Source of the DNA: a virus | Reading direction: 5' to 3' (one strand) | DNA length: 27,515 nt | IMG/VR virus record: IMGVR_UViG_3300021197_000984 | Coordinates: 1-27,515 of that record | In this document: positions 13,458-20,781 of the stretch, in pieces | Layout: each line of letters begins with the position of its first letter | Position numbering within the stretch: position 1 is the stretch's first letter | Notes under the pieces: model-generated | The model's input: only the letters and a program-made list of their open reading frames with translations | Databases searched by the model: none | What the model was told of the DNA's origin: nothing | Program-made: the position numbers and the translations under genes

Positions 13458-16412
13458 TTAGTCGTCAAATGAAGCGCCAGTCCTTGTAACAATAAAGTCT
13501 AGTGCAATAAACTCAATGGCACGAGCTGGCTTGAGGTAGATCTTCGCGTATAGGATATTCCTATCAATCAGATCATCTGTGGTCGTTGTGCTGTCAAGGA
13601 TGACGCGGAAGTCGGTAAGACCAAAGCGTGCCTTGACATCAGCCAAGAAGGGGTTCACGGCAGACGTGAAGCGGTCCCAGGTTGTCTGAACGTTGGGATC
13701 AAACAAGATTGTGTTTGCAATCGTAGAGATTTCCTTCTTGATGAAGATGAGCAAGCGACGAACGTTGATACGGTCTAGCGCAGAGCGTGTGACCTGAAGC
13801 GTCTTTTGCCCGAAGATTACGATTCCCTCGTTGGGGAACGTAGCAATGGGGTTGATGTTCATGCTGTAAAGCGTGTCGCGGTCCTTAGAGGTTAGTCGCA
13901 TCTTGACACCCGTTACAGGAACTCCTGCAGCGCCGTTGGATAGTCCACCTCGGACGAAGCCAGCGGGGGCAAACCACAGCTCGCTTCTAGCCTGGGAAGA
14001 GCCGAAGGTACCGATGGCGGCAACTGACGGCGGTACATCAACCACACGGTTAGTGTTCGCGTCTCGGATCTGGACCCAGGGGAAGAAGGTGCAGCCGTAA
14101 CTTGAGTTGATAGAGCGAGCACGAAGCGTCGTGGCAGCTTGTGTCACATCGGGGCGACGTGCTACAGCACTCGCGGTATCCTCAGTTCCGGCAGGCGTGT
14201 AGGCGTACTGGATATCAACCACTGCTAGAGCGTCTGCACGCTCCTCACAAGTTGTGATAAGCTTGTCAGTAACCGCAGGGGTCCAGATGCCGGGGATGGA
14301 CATTAGGTTTGTCTCAACGAACTCTGGGTCTGCGACAGTATCAATGGACCTACGGAGTGTGTTAATGCCGTAGTTGTTTAGCTCAGTCTGGCTAGATTGG
14401 TTCAAGTAACTGTTTCTGAATGGCTCTTTCTCAACAATGTTGAGTCCGTCAAATCCACCGAACATTGGAGCGGTGAACTTGTTGTATCCGTTATCAAGCA
14501 GTGAGCGTGAACCGGAAGCAGCTGTCCAAGAACCGCCATCCTTACGAGAGCCAGAGAGGTAATATGCCTCTTCTCGGTTGCCATTTCTGAAGCGAATGTT
14601 GTCCAAGGTAAAACTAAAGCTGTTCTCCGTGTTTCCACCGGGAACAAATGTCTGGGTCGCGATAGGAGCGGGGAGCGGTCTCACCATGTCAATATAGCTT
14701 GGATCAAAGATGATACTGTTGGCTGCTTTGGTTGTCTGAATTCCGAAGTAAGCGTCGGTAGGGTTGATGCCACCATCACTTGCGCTAAGTCGGTTACGAA
14801 TAGCGGGGAAGTTGTAAGATGCCGTGAAGCTCGTTCCGGGGGCTGGAGCGCAAACGGCACGGTGCGTAAAGGCGAACAGGTTGTTACCCTTTGTCTGCTT
14901 GACGCCGCCAGGGTGAGCAATAGAGCCAGATCCCAGAACTGGAATTTGAGCAAGGGAGGCGGCACCGACAACTGTATTACCAACGGCGTTCGGTGCTGGG
15001 AATGTGGATCCGGAAAGAACTGTGAAGCCCTTGAGGCGCGGTGGTCCAAAGTATCCGAATGGAACGGCAGAAGCATCAGCGCCACCGTTGGCGACTGCGG
15101 CGTCTACTACCACACGCACATAGGCTGATTGGTTGTCGTAATCACCGTACTGCCTCAAGCGGCGTTCGGTAGCAGACCACTCCACGAACTTGTCGCCAAT
15201 CTTCTTTGCAACATAGTCCGGTGAGTTCGGGTTAAGGTTACAGAGGTCATAGCGCTCAATGACTATTGGGGCGTTATCTGTATCGCGCACAGAGCGAAGA
15301 ACAACTGAGAAGGTTCCGTAAGGGTTGATCTCGGGATAATCAGCTGCACGAATCTCTTCAATGGAGATCTTAACGTTACGCTGAATCCAACTACCGTGCT
15401 CTAGAGATACAAGCTTGAACAATCTTACTGTGTTATCAAGGAAGAAGTTGGTGTTGATTCCAAGGTCCTGCGACCGGAAGTACGGGGTCTCAGCATTCTG
15501 GAAGCCCTGGTTGTGGTCGTCAAAATCAAGAAGGCTAGTGGAGCCAGAGGCTAGAGCCAAGATAACTCCAAAGACGTTTCCACTCTCGCCAGTGTTGGTC
15601 ACAGTGCGACGAACCATCTGGTCGTATGACTCACCGAGCCAGTAGCGCTTGTAGGCATTGGTACTTGAATCAACAATGGTGCTATTTGTCTGGGAAGCAT
15701 TGGTGTTGAAGACCTTGCGGATGTACTTGTCGCTGTTCTCGTCAAAGTTGAAGCAGACTTTCTCGGAGGTTGCCTCGCCAGTGTTAAAGATTACAGCCGC
15801 AAACTCCTGGCTGGCACCACGGGACTGAAAGTAAGTTCCGGCAGATGCGGTGCCGAAGCCAGAGGGGGCACCAACAAAGTTTCCACTGAGGACGACTGAA
15901 GCACTTTTTTGAAGATACCAGACAGCTGCAAGCGTTCCACTATCTGTGGGACTCGGGCTGGCCGCAAGAGAAGCTGAGTTAACGAGGAACAGTCCATAGG
16001 CGCCGCCGTTCTCTGAAAGGTCTCTGTCCGGGGCGCCGGTGGTGTCCCAGCCTGCCAGACCGGTAGCCGCTTCGGCGTTCGTATGCTGCGTTCCAAGAAG
16101 GCGCATCATCGTAAGGGGGGCTTGACCAGAGTTTAGCCATGCCTTAGCAGCGTATGCTCCATAGGTGGGACCGTCAAAGTCGCCTGAGCGCCAGTTGTCT
16201 CCACCCTCGGCTCCGGGGTCAGGTGACCCGAAGACATTTACGAACTCTTCGTATGATCTCACCAAGACGGGACGCATACCAGGACCCTTGCGCGCACGAC
16301 CAAAAATAGTAGGTCCGATGATACGGGGATCGGCTGGTAGCTGAGATTGGTCAATCTCTCTTGTGAACACGCCAGGTGAAATGAACTTAAATTTTCTAGC
16401 TCCACTTGCCAT
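13458..16412 (-). CDS. 18: Contractile tail sheath protein gp18 (long form)
   Basis: This is the subunit of the contractile sheath around the tail tube. The N-terminus (FISPGVFTREIDQSQLPADP) is the classic sheath opening that donates a strand to the neighbouring subunit. It continues IIGPTIFGRARKGPG and YEEFVNVFG. The C-terminal region from about residue 690 is also typical: TVADPEFVETNLMSIPGI, then ADALAVVDI, GIVIFGQKTLQ, RINVRRLLIFIKKEI and the end VTRTGASFDD. It is 984 aa against 659 in T4, and the extra length lies in the middle (roughly 100-600), a Ser/Gly/Asn-rich strand region that likely forms surface domains. It has a strong SD (AAGGAG) and a T4-late-promoter-like motif about 40 bases upstream. 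Confidence 0.93.
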   Translation of the reverse strand: MASGARKFKFISPGVFTREIDQSQLPADPRIIGPTIFGRARKGPGMRPVLVRSYEEFVNVFGSPDPGAEGGDNWRSGDFDGPTYGAYAAKAWLNSGQAPLTMMRLLGTQHTNAEAATGLAGWDTTGAPDRDLSENGGAYGLFLVNSASLAASPSPTDSGTLAAVWYLQKSASVVLSGNFVGAPSGFGTASAGTYFQSRGASQEFAAVIFNTGEATSEKVCFNFDENSDKYIRKVFNTNASQTNSTIVDSSTNAYKRYWLGESYDQMVRRTVTNTGESGNVFGVILALASGSTSLLDFDDHNQGFQNAETPYFRSQDLGINTNFFLDNTVRLFKLVSLEHGSWIQRNVKISIEEIRAADYPEINPYGTFSVVLRSVRDTDNAPIVIERYDLCNLNPNSPDYVAKKIGDKFVEWSATERRLRQYGDYDNQSAYVRVVVDAAVANGGADASAVPFGYFGPPRLKGFTVLSGSTFPAPNAVGNTVVGAASLAQIPVLGSGSIAHPGGVKQTKGNNLFAFTHRAVCAPAPGTSFTASYNFPAIRNRLSASDGGINPTDAYFGIQTTKAANSIIFDPSYIDMVRPLPAPIATQTFVPGGNTENSFSFTLDNIRFRNGNREEAYYLSGSRKDGGSWTAASGSRSLLDNGYNKFTAPMFGGFDGLNIVEKEPFRNSYLNQSSQTELNNYGINTLRRSIDTVADPEFVETNLMSIPGIWTPAVTDKLITTCEERADALAVVDIQYAYTPAGTEDTASAVARRPDVTQAATTLRARSINSSYGCTFFPWVQIRDANTNRVVDVPPSVAAIGTFGSSQARSELWFAPAGFVRGGLSNGAAGVPVTGVKMRLTSKDRDTLYSMNINPIATFPNEGIVIFGQKTLQVTRSALDRINVRRLLIFIKKEISTIANTILFDPNVQTTWDRFTSAVNPFLADVKARFGLTDFRVILDSTTTTDDLIDRNILYAKIYLKPARAIEFIALDFIVTRTGASFDD

Positions 16413-16450
16413 TATTAAATGTCTCCTTGCTAATTTTCTTCAGGCACCAC

Positions 16451-16460
16451 AGTATTTATT
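16451..16460 (-). promoter_or_regulatory. T4-late-promoter-like motif upstream of the sheath gene
   Basis: The minus strand reads AATAAATACT, one base from the T4 late core TATAAATA and continuing with the CT common in T4 late promoters. It lies in the 97-base gap between gp15-like and gp18, about 40 bases before the sheath ATG. The core is AT-rich, so chance cannot be excluded. Confidence 0.4.
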
Positions 16461-16509
16461 ACCTAGGACTTCTCGTAGTAAATAGTAGAATGAAAGTCTA
16501 AAGTCATAT

Positions 16510-17397
16510 TTAGGGACGATAAAAGGCGCCCGATACTGTGGTCGGAATATCACCCAAAATAACATGCTCTCGGGGCAGCTTAATATCCACCGCATTTTCC
16601 CGTACTGTAATCTTGGGGCGCTCTTCATTTTTGCCTGCGCCGATGAGATATCCAAGTATGCGAATACTGATTGAGGTCTCAAAAGTTCGCTCATCGTCGC
16701 CTAGATTTGCGACATTGTTGTTCTGCGCAAAATCTTGTGGCAAGAATCCTTCAAACTTGTGACCATCGGCATTGATAAAGAAGTTGTTGATTTGCCCTGT
16801 CTTGACCAAGAAGGGCGTTAGCATTTCATTGATCTGTTGGAAGTATGAACCTCGCAGAATAACGTTATAAGATATGTTCACATAGGTGGGGACAGGCATT
16901 GTTAATGTCTCGTAAACCACCTTGTTATTCTTAAATGGAAAGTTTAGCTGCCCGACCAACGGACCTTGCACGCCGAAGTTAGGCTTTGTTTTAAAAGAGT
17001 CAGCGTTAGCAAAGTCGCCCGTCTTAGTCTGGTTCATTCTCTTAGAGATCACAATCGCACCACCCTTAGCATCATTCTGCGGGGGGATATGGGCTTGGTA
17101 GATGCCTTTCCTTGACGGGTCCTTTTCTATCCCTGTTCTCTCAATCGTAACAAGCGGTAACTTTAGGACGCCGTTAGAATCTCTTAGATCCTTATCGTGC
17201 TTAACTTGGAATGCTCTTTCGGCAGACACCCACAGGAGCGGAACCTTGTTCCAACCTCTGTTGCTTGTCGCGAAGATATCAAGTGTCTCATCAAGCCAAT
17301 TGTAAAAAGCCCGATCAATAGTCTCCAGGTTGGAGGGCATGATTTCATATTCTCTATCAACTGGTCCTCGGACCACTGTGGCTGTTCTAGCTGGCAT
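16510..17397 (-). CDS. 15: gp15-like tail completion / sheath-terminator protein
   Basis: I assign this 295-aa protein to the proximal tail completion role (T4 gp15) from position and pattern. A central part has LPLVTIERTGIEKD, then a segment about 100 residues on, YVNISYNVILRGSYFQQINE followed by MLTPFLVKTG. This parallels T4 gp15, where a strand-rich domain is followed by an S-I-x-T-R-Y segment and a helix ending in ILPYF. The C-terminus has ISIRILGYLIGAG. I choose ATG at 17397 because GGGAG stands 6 bases upstream. The frame can be extended to a TTG at 17442, but that lacks an SD. The start overlaps the end of the gp14-like gene by 11 bases. It precedes the sheath, as in T4, where 13, 14 and 15 are also consecutive. 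Confidence 0.65.
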   Translation of the reverse strand: MPARTATVVRGPVDREYEIMPSNLETIDRAFYNWLDETLDIFATSNRGWNKVPLLWVSAERAFQVKHDKDLRDSNGVLKLPLVTIERTGIEKDPSRKGIYQAHIPPQNDAKGGAIVISKRMNQTKTGDFANADSFKTKPNFGVQGPLVGQLNFPFKNNKVVYETLTMPVPTYVNISYNVILRGSYFQQINEMLTPFLVKTGQINNFFINADGHKFEGFLPQDFAQNNNVANLGDDERTFETSISIRILGYLIGAGKNEERPKITVRENAVDIKLPREHVILGDIPTTVSGAFYRP

Positions 17398-17878
17398 CAA
17401 AAACTCCCGAGCGTGCTCTAATGCACTTTGCTGAAACCTCAATACTGTGGTCTACTTGTCCGTATATCTTTCTTGGCTCTGCCCAGCTTACTATCTCGTA
17501 GTAGGCGTTGCCATATGAAACAAAGTCTCCGGTTCTAACGAAGAGGTCTTGATCCTCCGTTAGCCTTCGCTTGTGGAAGTGTACGGTAATTTCAAGGTTT
17601 CTCTCTACACCTATTGGTCCTGTAACCTCTGTGCCATACTTGTTCCACTCAATCAAGGCATAAACTCTAAGGGGAGGTAGAAATGTTTTTTCTATAGCCT
17701 CGCCATAAAGATCATGGTAATTGGTTGTAGCCTCGTCTATCGCGTAGTAGAGTATCTGTTGCCCTACAACGCGCTCAATTAGCTCGTCATTGACTTGCTT
17801 GATCAGGTCGCGCTCTTTTTCTCCGATAAATAAAGGCGGAGGAGGTTGCGCTGGCTGCTTCCATTTGTTATCTGCCAT
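17387..17878 (-). CDS. 14: gp14-like neck protein
   Basis: This 163-aa protein lies between gp13 and the gp15-like gene, the place of T4 gp14, which with gp13 forms the neck that seals the filled head and joins the tail. It begins with a Pro-rich stretch (KQPAQPPPPLFIGEKERDL), then a helix, then DLYGEAIEKTFLPPLRVYAL, and ends with YYEIVSWAEPRKIYGQ and a final strand. The LYGE and E-x-x-x-IYGQ elements look like those of neck gp14 proteins of T4-type phages. It is shorter than T4 gp14 (256 aa), so it may be a reduced core or a different head-closure protein. It has an SD-like AGGGGGT before the ATG, ten bases past the gp13 stop. Confidence 0.55.
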   Translation of the reverse strand: MADNKWKQPAQPPPPLFIGEKERDLIKQVNDELIERVVGQQILYYAIDEATTNYHDLYGEAIEKTFLPPLRVYALIEWNKYGTEVTGPIGVERNLEITVHFHKRRLTEDQDLFVRTGDFVSYGNAYYEIVSWAEPRKIYGQVDHSIEVSAKCIRARSGVFDAS

Positions 17879-17887
17879 CTAGACCCC

Positions 17888-19159
17888 CTAACCCTGGAAA
17901 ATTGGCAACGGTGCGTGCTGCTTGATTGTGTTGATGTTCCCTGCTATGGCTGCGTCCTTTTCCGCTAGGGCTGAATATGCCATCTCATCTAGGACGGTCT
18001 TCAGCTCATCACGAAGTGTAGTTTGTTCCTCTTTTGCCTGACCTAATAGCTCGTTAGCGTTAAGCGTGAGGTTCTCGCCAGGAATTGGGATGGTACCGAA
18101 CTTACCTCTAATCTGCCCCAAAGTTTCTTTTGAGAGCGCCAGAGCAAAGCGGCGGATCCACTGCTTGCCTACAGAGTTAATGTTTTGGTAAGGGATGTTG
18201 GTGAACGGGATTGTATTCAAGTTGTTGATGCCGTCCACGCCGTCCTTCATGGTGGCGTCTTCGGTCCAGGCATTGTCAAGGACTGAGAATGTGAACCACA
18301 TCTTTTCTACCTCACCAAGTGAAGGTTGTGGAAAGATTCTCAACCTGTTATTAAGTAACTCGTATGAGAAGTGAGATGTGCGTGTGTAGAGCATATCCTC
18401 AAAGTTCATTGCCTGCAGTTTGTTCTGCCAGACGGGAACCATCTCAAAAGTAGAATCATCTGCATATTGTCCGTATGTAGCCAAGTTGCCAATCACGTTC
18501 AATCCGCCGTAGTAGCCATAGAACCTCCACATAGAGCGTGGAGACTTATAAAAGACACGATTAACAATAATCCTTTGATCACGATCTATGGAGGCATAAT
18601 CAACACCACCGGCTGCTGCGGATGAAGACACGATAGCCTGAAGGTCATAATCTTGCACGCTTTCTTTAATGTCAATGGACGCAGAATACTGCCGCACGGT
18701 GCCAGCGATGCCCGCGTCAAATGCAAAAGCGTTTCCAACACGACGGGCATACTCAAATCTAATCTGAGGATATTTAAGTTCTATGCCAGTGCCGCCTAAA
18801 CTAGAAGATAGCGAGCCCGACTTAAGCTCACCTCTGTGATCAAAAGTTCCGGTGGCGTTGCCGAGAATGGCTGAGAGAATATTCTTTGCCTGGTGAGTGT
18901 TGACCAAATAAGAATATTCTAGGCAAGCCTCTTCGTAGTTTGCGTATACATTTGAGGAGCTAAGTTCAATGTCAAGGACATCTCCACCCAACTTTTTATA
19001 GGTATAGGCAACCTGGGCTGCAGCACCCGTCAGGAAGTCCACGGAGCCCGTGTACATACCCAAGGGTAGGACAGCAGCTACGTCGTCCGCAGATCCCGTG
19101 GGAGGAAGCCTTACAGCGCTTACCTGACTTTTAGGTGATAGAACGGGTGGTGCAACCAT
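17888..19159 (-). CDS. 13: Neck protein gp13
   Basis: This is a head-completion/neck protein that closes the portal vertex after DNA packaging and forms part of the tail attachment site. The clearest region is about residues 330-405: RRFALALSKETLGQIR, then GTIPIPGENLTLNANELL, then a long charged helix with E-x-x-x-LRDELKTVLDEM. This block (a transmembrane-like helix that is really buried, followed by IPIPG and LN) is characteristic of T4-type gp13. The N-terminal part has YANYEEACLEYSYLVNTHQA, the conserved early helix. At 423 aa it is longer than T4 gp13 (309 aa), with an Ala/Ser-rich middle. It has a strong SD (AGAGGAG). The following gp14-like gene starts 10 bases after its stop. Confidence 0.8.
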   Translation of the reverse strand: MVAPPVLSPKSQVSAVRLPPTGSADDVAAVLPLGMYTGSVDFLTGAAAQVAYTYKKLGGDVLDIELSSSNVYANYEEACLEYSYLVNTHQAKNILSAILGNATGTFDHRGELKSGSLSSSLGGTGIELKYPQIRFEYARRVGNAFAFDAGIAGTVRQYSASIDIKESVQDYDLQAIVSSSAAAGGVDYASIDRDQRIIVNRVFYKSPRSMWRFYGYYGGLNVIGNLATYGQYADDSTFEMVPVWQNKLQAMNFEDMLYTRTSHFSYELLNNRLRIFPQPSLGEVEKMWFTFSVLDNAWTEDATMKDGVDGINNLNTIPFTNIPYQNINSVGKQWIRRFALALSKETLGQIRGKFGTIPIPGENLTLNANELLGQAKEEQTTLRDELKTVLDEMAYSALAEKDAAIAGNINTIKQHAPLPIFQG

Positions 19160-19208
19160 GCTTAGAATTCTCCTCTAGATAATTAGTTGAGAGAATTAGA
19201 AAGCACGA

Positions 19209-19580
19209 CTACGTTGTTGTTTTTGCCCGTGTGGTTCTTTTTCTCGTTGTCTTACGAGTAGTTGTGGTGGTACTCTTTGTCTCAGCCTTTATTTTAGTGG
19301 CTGCCTTTGCCCTCTTCTTAGGGGCAGCTTTCCTCTTTGGTGCCACTTCTAGAGCCTCTACAATCGGATCAGCAGTCGCCGTAATGGTGGCTGGCTCTGG
19401 TGCTGCCACAACAACTGGCTCTTTCACAACTGGCTCAGGAGCAGTCATAATCACTGGCTCTGGTGTGGTGTCTGCCACCTCGGCTGACGTCTCAGGGCTT
19501 TTTTTATTAAACCCATACTTGGCAGCATACTTTCTACCAAACTTATGTGGAAACTTTCTATATCTTCTCTTCTTGCCCAT
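19209..19580 (-). CDS. Small basic, histone H1-like low-complexity protein
   Basis: The 123-aa protein has three parts. Residues 1-27 are very basic and aromatic (MGKKRRYRKFPHKFGRKYAA). Residues about 28-80 are a Pro/Glu/Val/Ala spacer with PEPV repeats. Residues about 80-123 are Lys/Ala then Thr/Arg-rich (KRKAAPKKRAKAATK and a run of Thr with Arg/Lys), like the tail of eukaryotic H1 and bacterial H1-like or AlgP proteins. A DNA- or RNA-binding role, perhaps in genome condensation or as an internal head protein, is inference from composition. It has an SD (GGAGGA) 5 bases before the ATG and lies between a coiled-coil gene and gp13, within the head/neck module. No enzymatic motif is present. 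Confidence 0.75.
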   Translation of the reverse strand: MGKKRRYRKFPHKFGRKYAAKYGFNKKSPETSAEVADTTPEPVIMTAPEPVVKEPVVVAAPEPATITATADPIVEALEVAPKRKAAPKKRAKAATKIKAETKSTTTTTRKTTRKRTTRAKTTT

Positions 19581-19644
19581 TGGGTCCTCCGTAATATAAT
19601 AAGTAGTCGTTTATAAAAGAAAATGGCACCTTGACACCACGGAG

Positions 19645-19827
19645 CTACTCGTCCGCCAACGAGCCTACAACCTCATCAAGCACCTCTACTATTTCAGAAA
19701 ATCTCTCTACTATGATCTTTTGTTGTTGAAAGAGCTTTATCACATTTTCTTCTAGTGCAGCAATCCTATCCTCAGCACTCTTCTCAGCCTGCGTAATATG
19801 CTCTTCTAAATCAAATACTTCTGACAT
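19645..19827 (-). CDS. 60-aa coiled-coil protein, unknown role
   Basis: The whole protein is predicted helical with heptad spacing (LEEHITQAEKSAEDRIAALE, then VIKLFQQQKIIVERFSEIVE), and ends in an acidic DEVVGSLADE. It has a clear SD (AAAGGGAG) and is the first gene after a terminator and a near-consensus promoter. It could be a small virion or assembly cofactor for the head/neck module. I recognise no family. Confidence 0.7.
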   Translation of the reverse strand: MSEVFDLEEHITQAEKSAEDRIAALEENVIKLFQQQKIIVERFSEIVEVLDEVVGSLADE

Positions 19828-19854
19828 TTTTGTTTGTCTCCCTTTTTAGATTTA

Positions 19855-19883
19855 ATCATATCATGGTGGCGCCTAAGTGTTAA
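19855..19883 (-). promoter_or_regulatory. Near-consensus sigma-70-type promoter for the neck/tail module
   Basis: TTAACA (19878-19883), 17-base spacer, TATGAT (19855-19860) on the minus strand, 10 of 12 consensus bases. It starts within ten bases after the terminator at 19889-19923, so it restarts transcription into the 60-aa, 123-aa and neck genes. Confidence 0.6.
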
Positions 19884-19888
19884 GGCAT

Positions 19889-19923
19889 ACAAAAAGCCCT
19901 GCCTTCCGAGGAGGGCAGGGCTT
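19889..19923 (-). terminator. Rho-independent terminator after the 215-aa gene
   Basis: On the minus strand a 10-base stem (AAGCCCUGCC with GGCAGGGCUU) closes a 10-base loop and is followed by UUUUG (the first U's pair in the stem). It lies about 30 bases past the stop of the 215-aa gene. Confidence 0.85.
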
Positions 19924-19951
19924 AATGTCGTAACTAACTATGGGTTAATTA

Positions 19952-20599
19952 TTAGAGACCAGTGCCACTAAAAGCAGCGGTATCAACCTCAGGCGTGTTG
20001 TCGGAGGTAAGTCCCTCAACCTCGCAGAAGATCTTGTTCGTTCCCTGGTAAGTGAATGTGCAGACAGTCCCGGCTCGTCCACCACACTCATCAGCAGCAT
20101 CGGAATCAAAGTTGAGAACCTTGGCTGATGCCTGGATGGAGGAGACTGATACAGCATCCGTTACATTCTTTGTGTCGTCTGATGAAAGACGGACGAGTCC
20201 ATCAATGACAGTGGAGCCACTGTTGGCAACACCAATTTTCATCCCGGCAGTGGCGCAATCAGCAGCGAATAGAACACGAATTACCAATCCGTGGCGTGCA
20301 GCCGTAGCAAGCGGTAGCTTTAGATCTGAGGCAAAGGCGCCAGTTAGAACCACTGTGTGGTTAAAGTTCTTGGAGGAAATATCAATAGCTGAGCTAGTGT
20401 TGTTTTTTTCCTCAATGCTCTTTTCAATAACACCGGTGATTTTTGCACCACCGCTAGCAACAAGCTCAGATGAAAAAGTGCATGACTGATCAGTCGTAAT
20501 TGTGCAGTTTGTTAGTGTTGTGTCTACTAGATTCAAATCTCTTTTTAGCGCCTGTAATAGCGCTTGGGTCCTCGCGAGACCTACTCTTTTATTTCCCAT
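19952..20599 (-). CDS. 215-aa predicted capsid-associated or fibre-tip-like protein
   Basis: Recognised only by internal similarity. The segment SKNFNHTVVLTGAFASDLKL, followed by LP and then G-L-V-I-R-V, TAGMKIGV and STVIDG, follows the same pattern as the C-terminal domains of the 649-aa and 141-aa proteins (hydrophobic strand, L-LP, G-K/L-V-I, then an IDG/IDN turn). It ends YQGTNKIFCEVEG, where the 649-aa protein ends FDGSNYLIW. It contains five Cys, unusual for its neighbours. I choose ATG at 20599, with GGGAGGG upstream; the frame extends to a GTG at 20653 without SD. It directly follows the major capsid gene and a terminator, so a head decoration or head fibre role is possible (inference). 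It has a long structured leader. Confidence 0.6.
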   Translation of the reverse strand: MGNKRVGLARTQALLQALKRDLNLVDTTLTNCTITTDQSCTFSSELVASGGAKITGVIEKSIEEKNNTSSAIDISSKNFNHTVVLTGAFASDLKLPLATAARHGLVIRVLFAADCATAGMKIGVANSGSTVIDGLVRLSSDDTKNVTDAVSVSSIQASAKVLNFDSDAADECGGRAGTVCTFTYQGTNKIFCEVEGLTSDNTPEVDTAAFSGTGL

Positions 20600-20627
20600 A
20601 GTTAAAAACCCTCCCTTGGCTTTTCGC

Positions 20628-20635
20628 CATTTATA
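20628..20635 (-). promoter_or_regulatory. Possible T4-late-like promoter for the 215-aa gene
   Basis: The minus strand reads TATAAATG, seven of eight bases of the T4 late core, about 28 bases before the ATG at 20599. No -35 element of sigma-70 type is visible at 16-18 bases. It could be chance. Confidence 0.3.
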
Positions 20636-20647
20636 ATCATGTCCACA

Positions 20648-20686
20648 CCCCACTTTGGTGAGGTGGGGATGGGTCGCTGCCCATCC
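20648..20686 (-). other. Two overlapping hairpins in the leader of the 215-aa gene
   Basis: One perfect 7-base stem is formed by 20667-20673 and 20680-20686 (GGATGGG with CCCATCC, 6-base loop). A second 6-base stem pairs 20648-20653 with 20663-20668 (CCCCAC with GTGGGG). They share bases 20667-20668, so they cannot both be complete. They fill the space between the gp23 terminator and the gene. Confidence 0.5.
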
Positions 20687-20715
20687 AGTAACTAGGTACT
20701 CATAAGTAGCTCCCC

Positions 20716-20757
20716 CAAAGACAAAACCCTCGGCTCTCCGAAAAGAACCGAGGGTTT
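20716..20757 (-). terminator. Strong rho-independent terminator after gp23
   Basis: A 14-base stem with one G-U pair (20724-20737 with 20744-20757) encloses a 6-base loop and is followed on the minus strand by UUUUGUCUUU. It lies about 25 bases past the capsid stop. The plus strand also carries a T run just beyond the stem (20763-20768), so it may stop transcription from both sides. Confidence 0.85.
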
Positions 20758-20781
20758 GACTATTTTTTAACTAATCAGCGA

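Noticed and set aside
16440-16694. Minus-strand open frame of 84 aa before the sheath
   Set aside because: It overlaps the gp15-like gene in another frame, has no SD and no recognisable sequence.
17398-17442. TTG-initiated extension of the gp15-like protein
   Set aside because: No SD at the TTG, while the ATG at 17397 has GGGAG at good distance.
20600-20653. GTG-initiated extension of the 215-aa protein
   Set aside because: The extension lies in structured leader sequence, lacks an SD, and the ATG at 20599 has GGGAGGG upstream.
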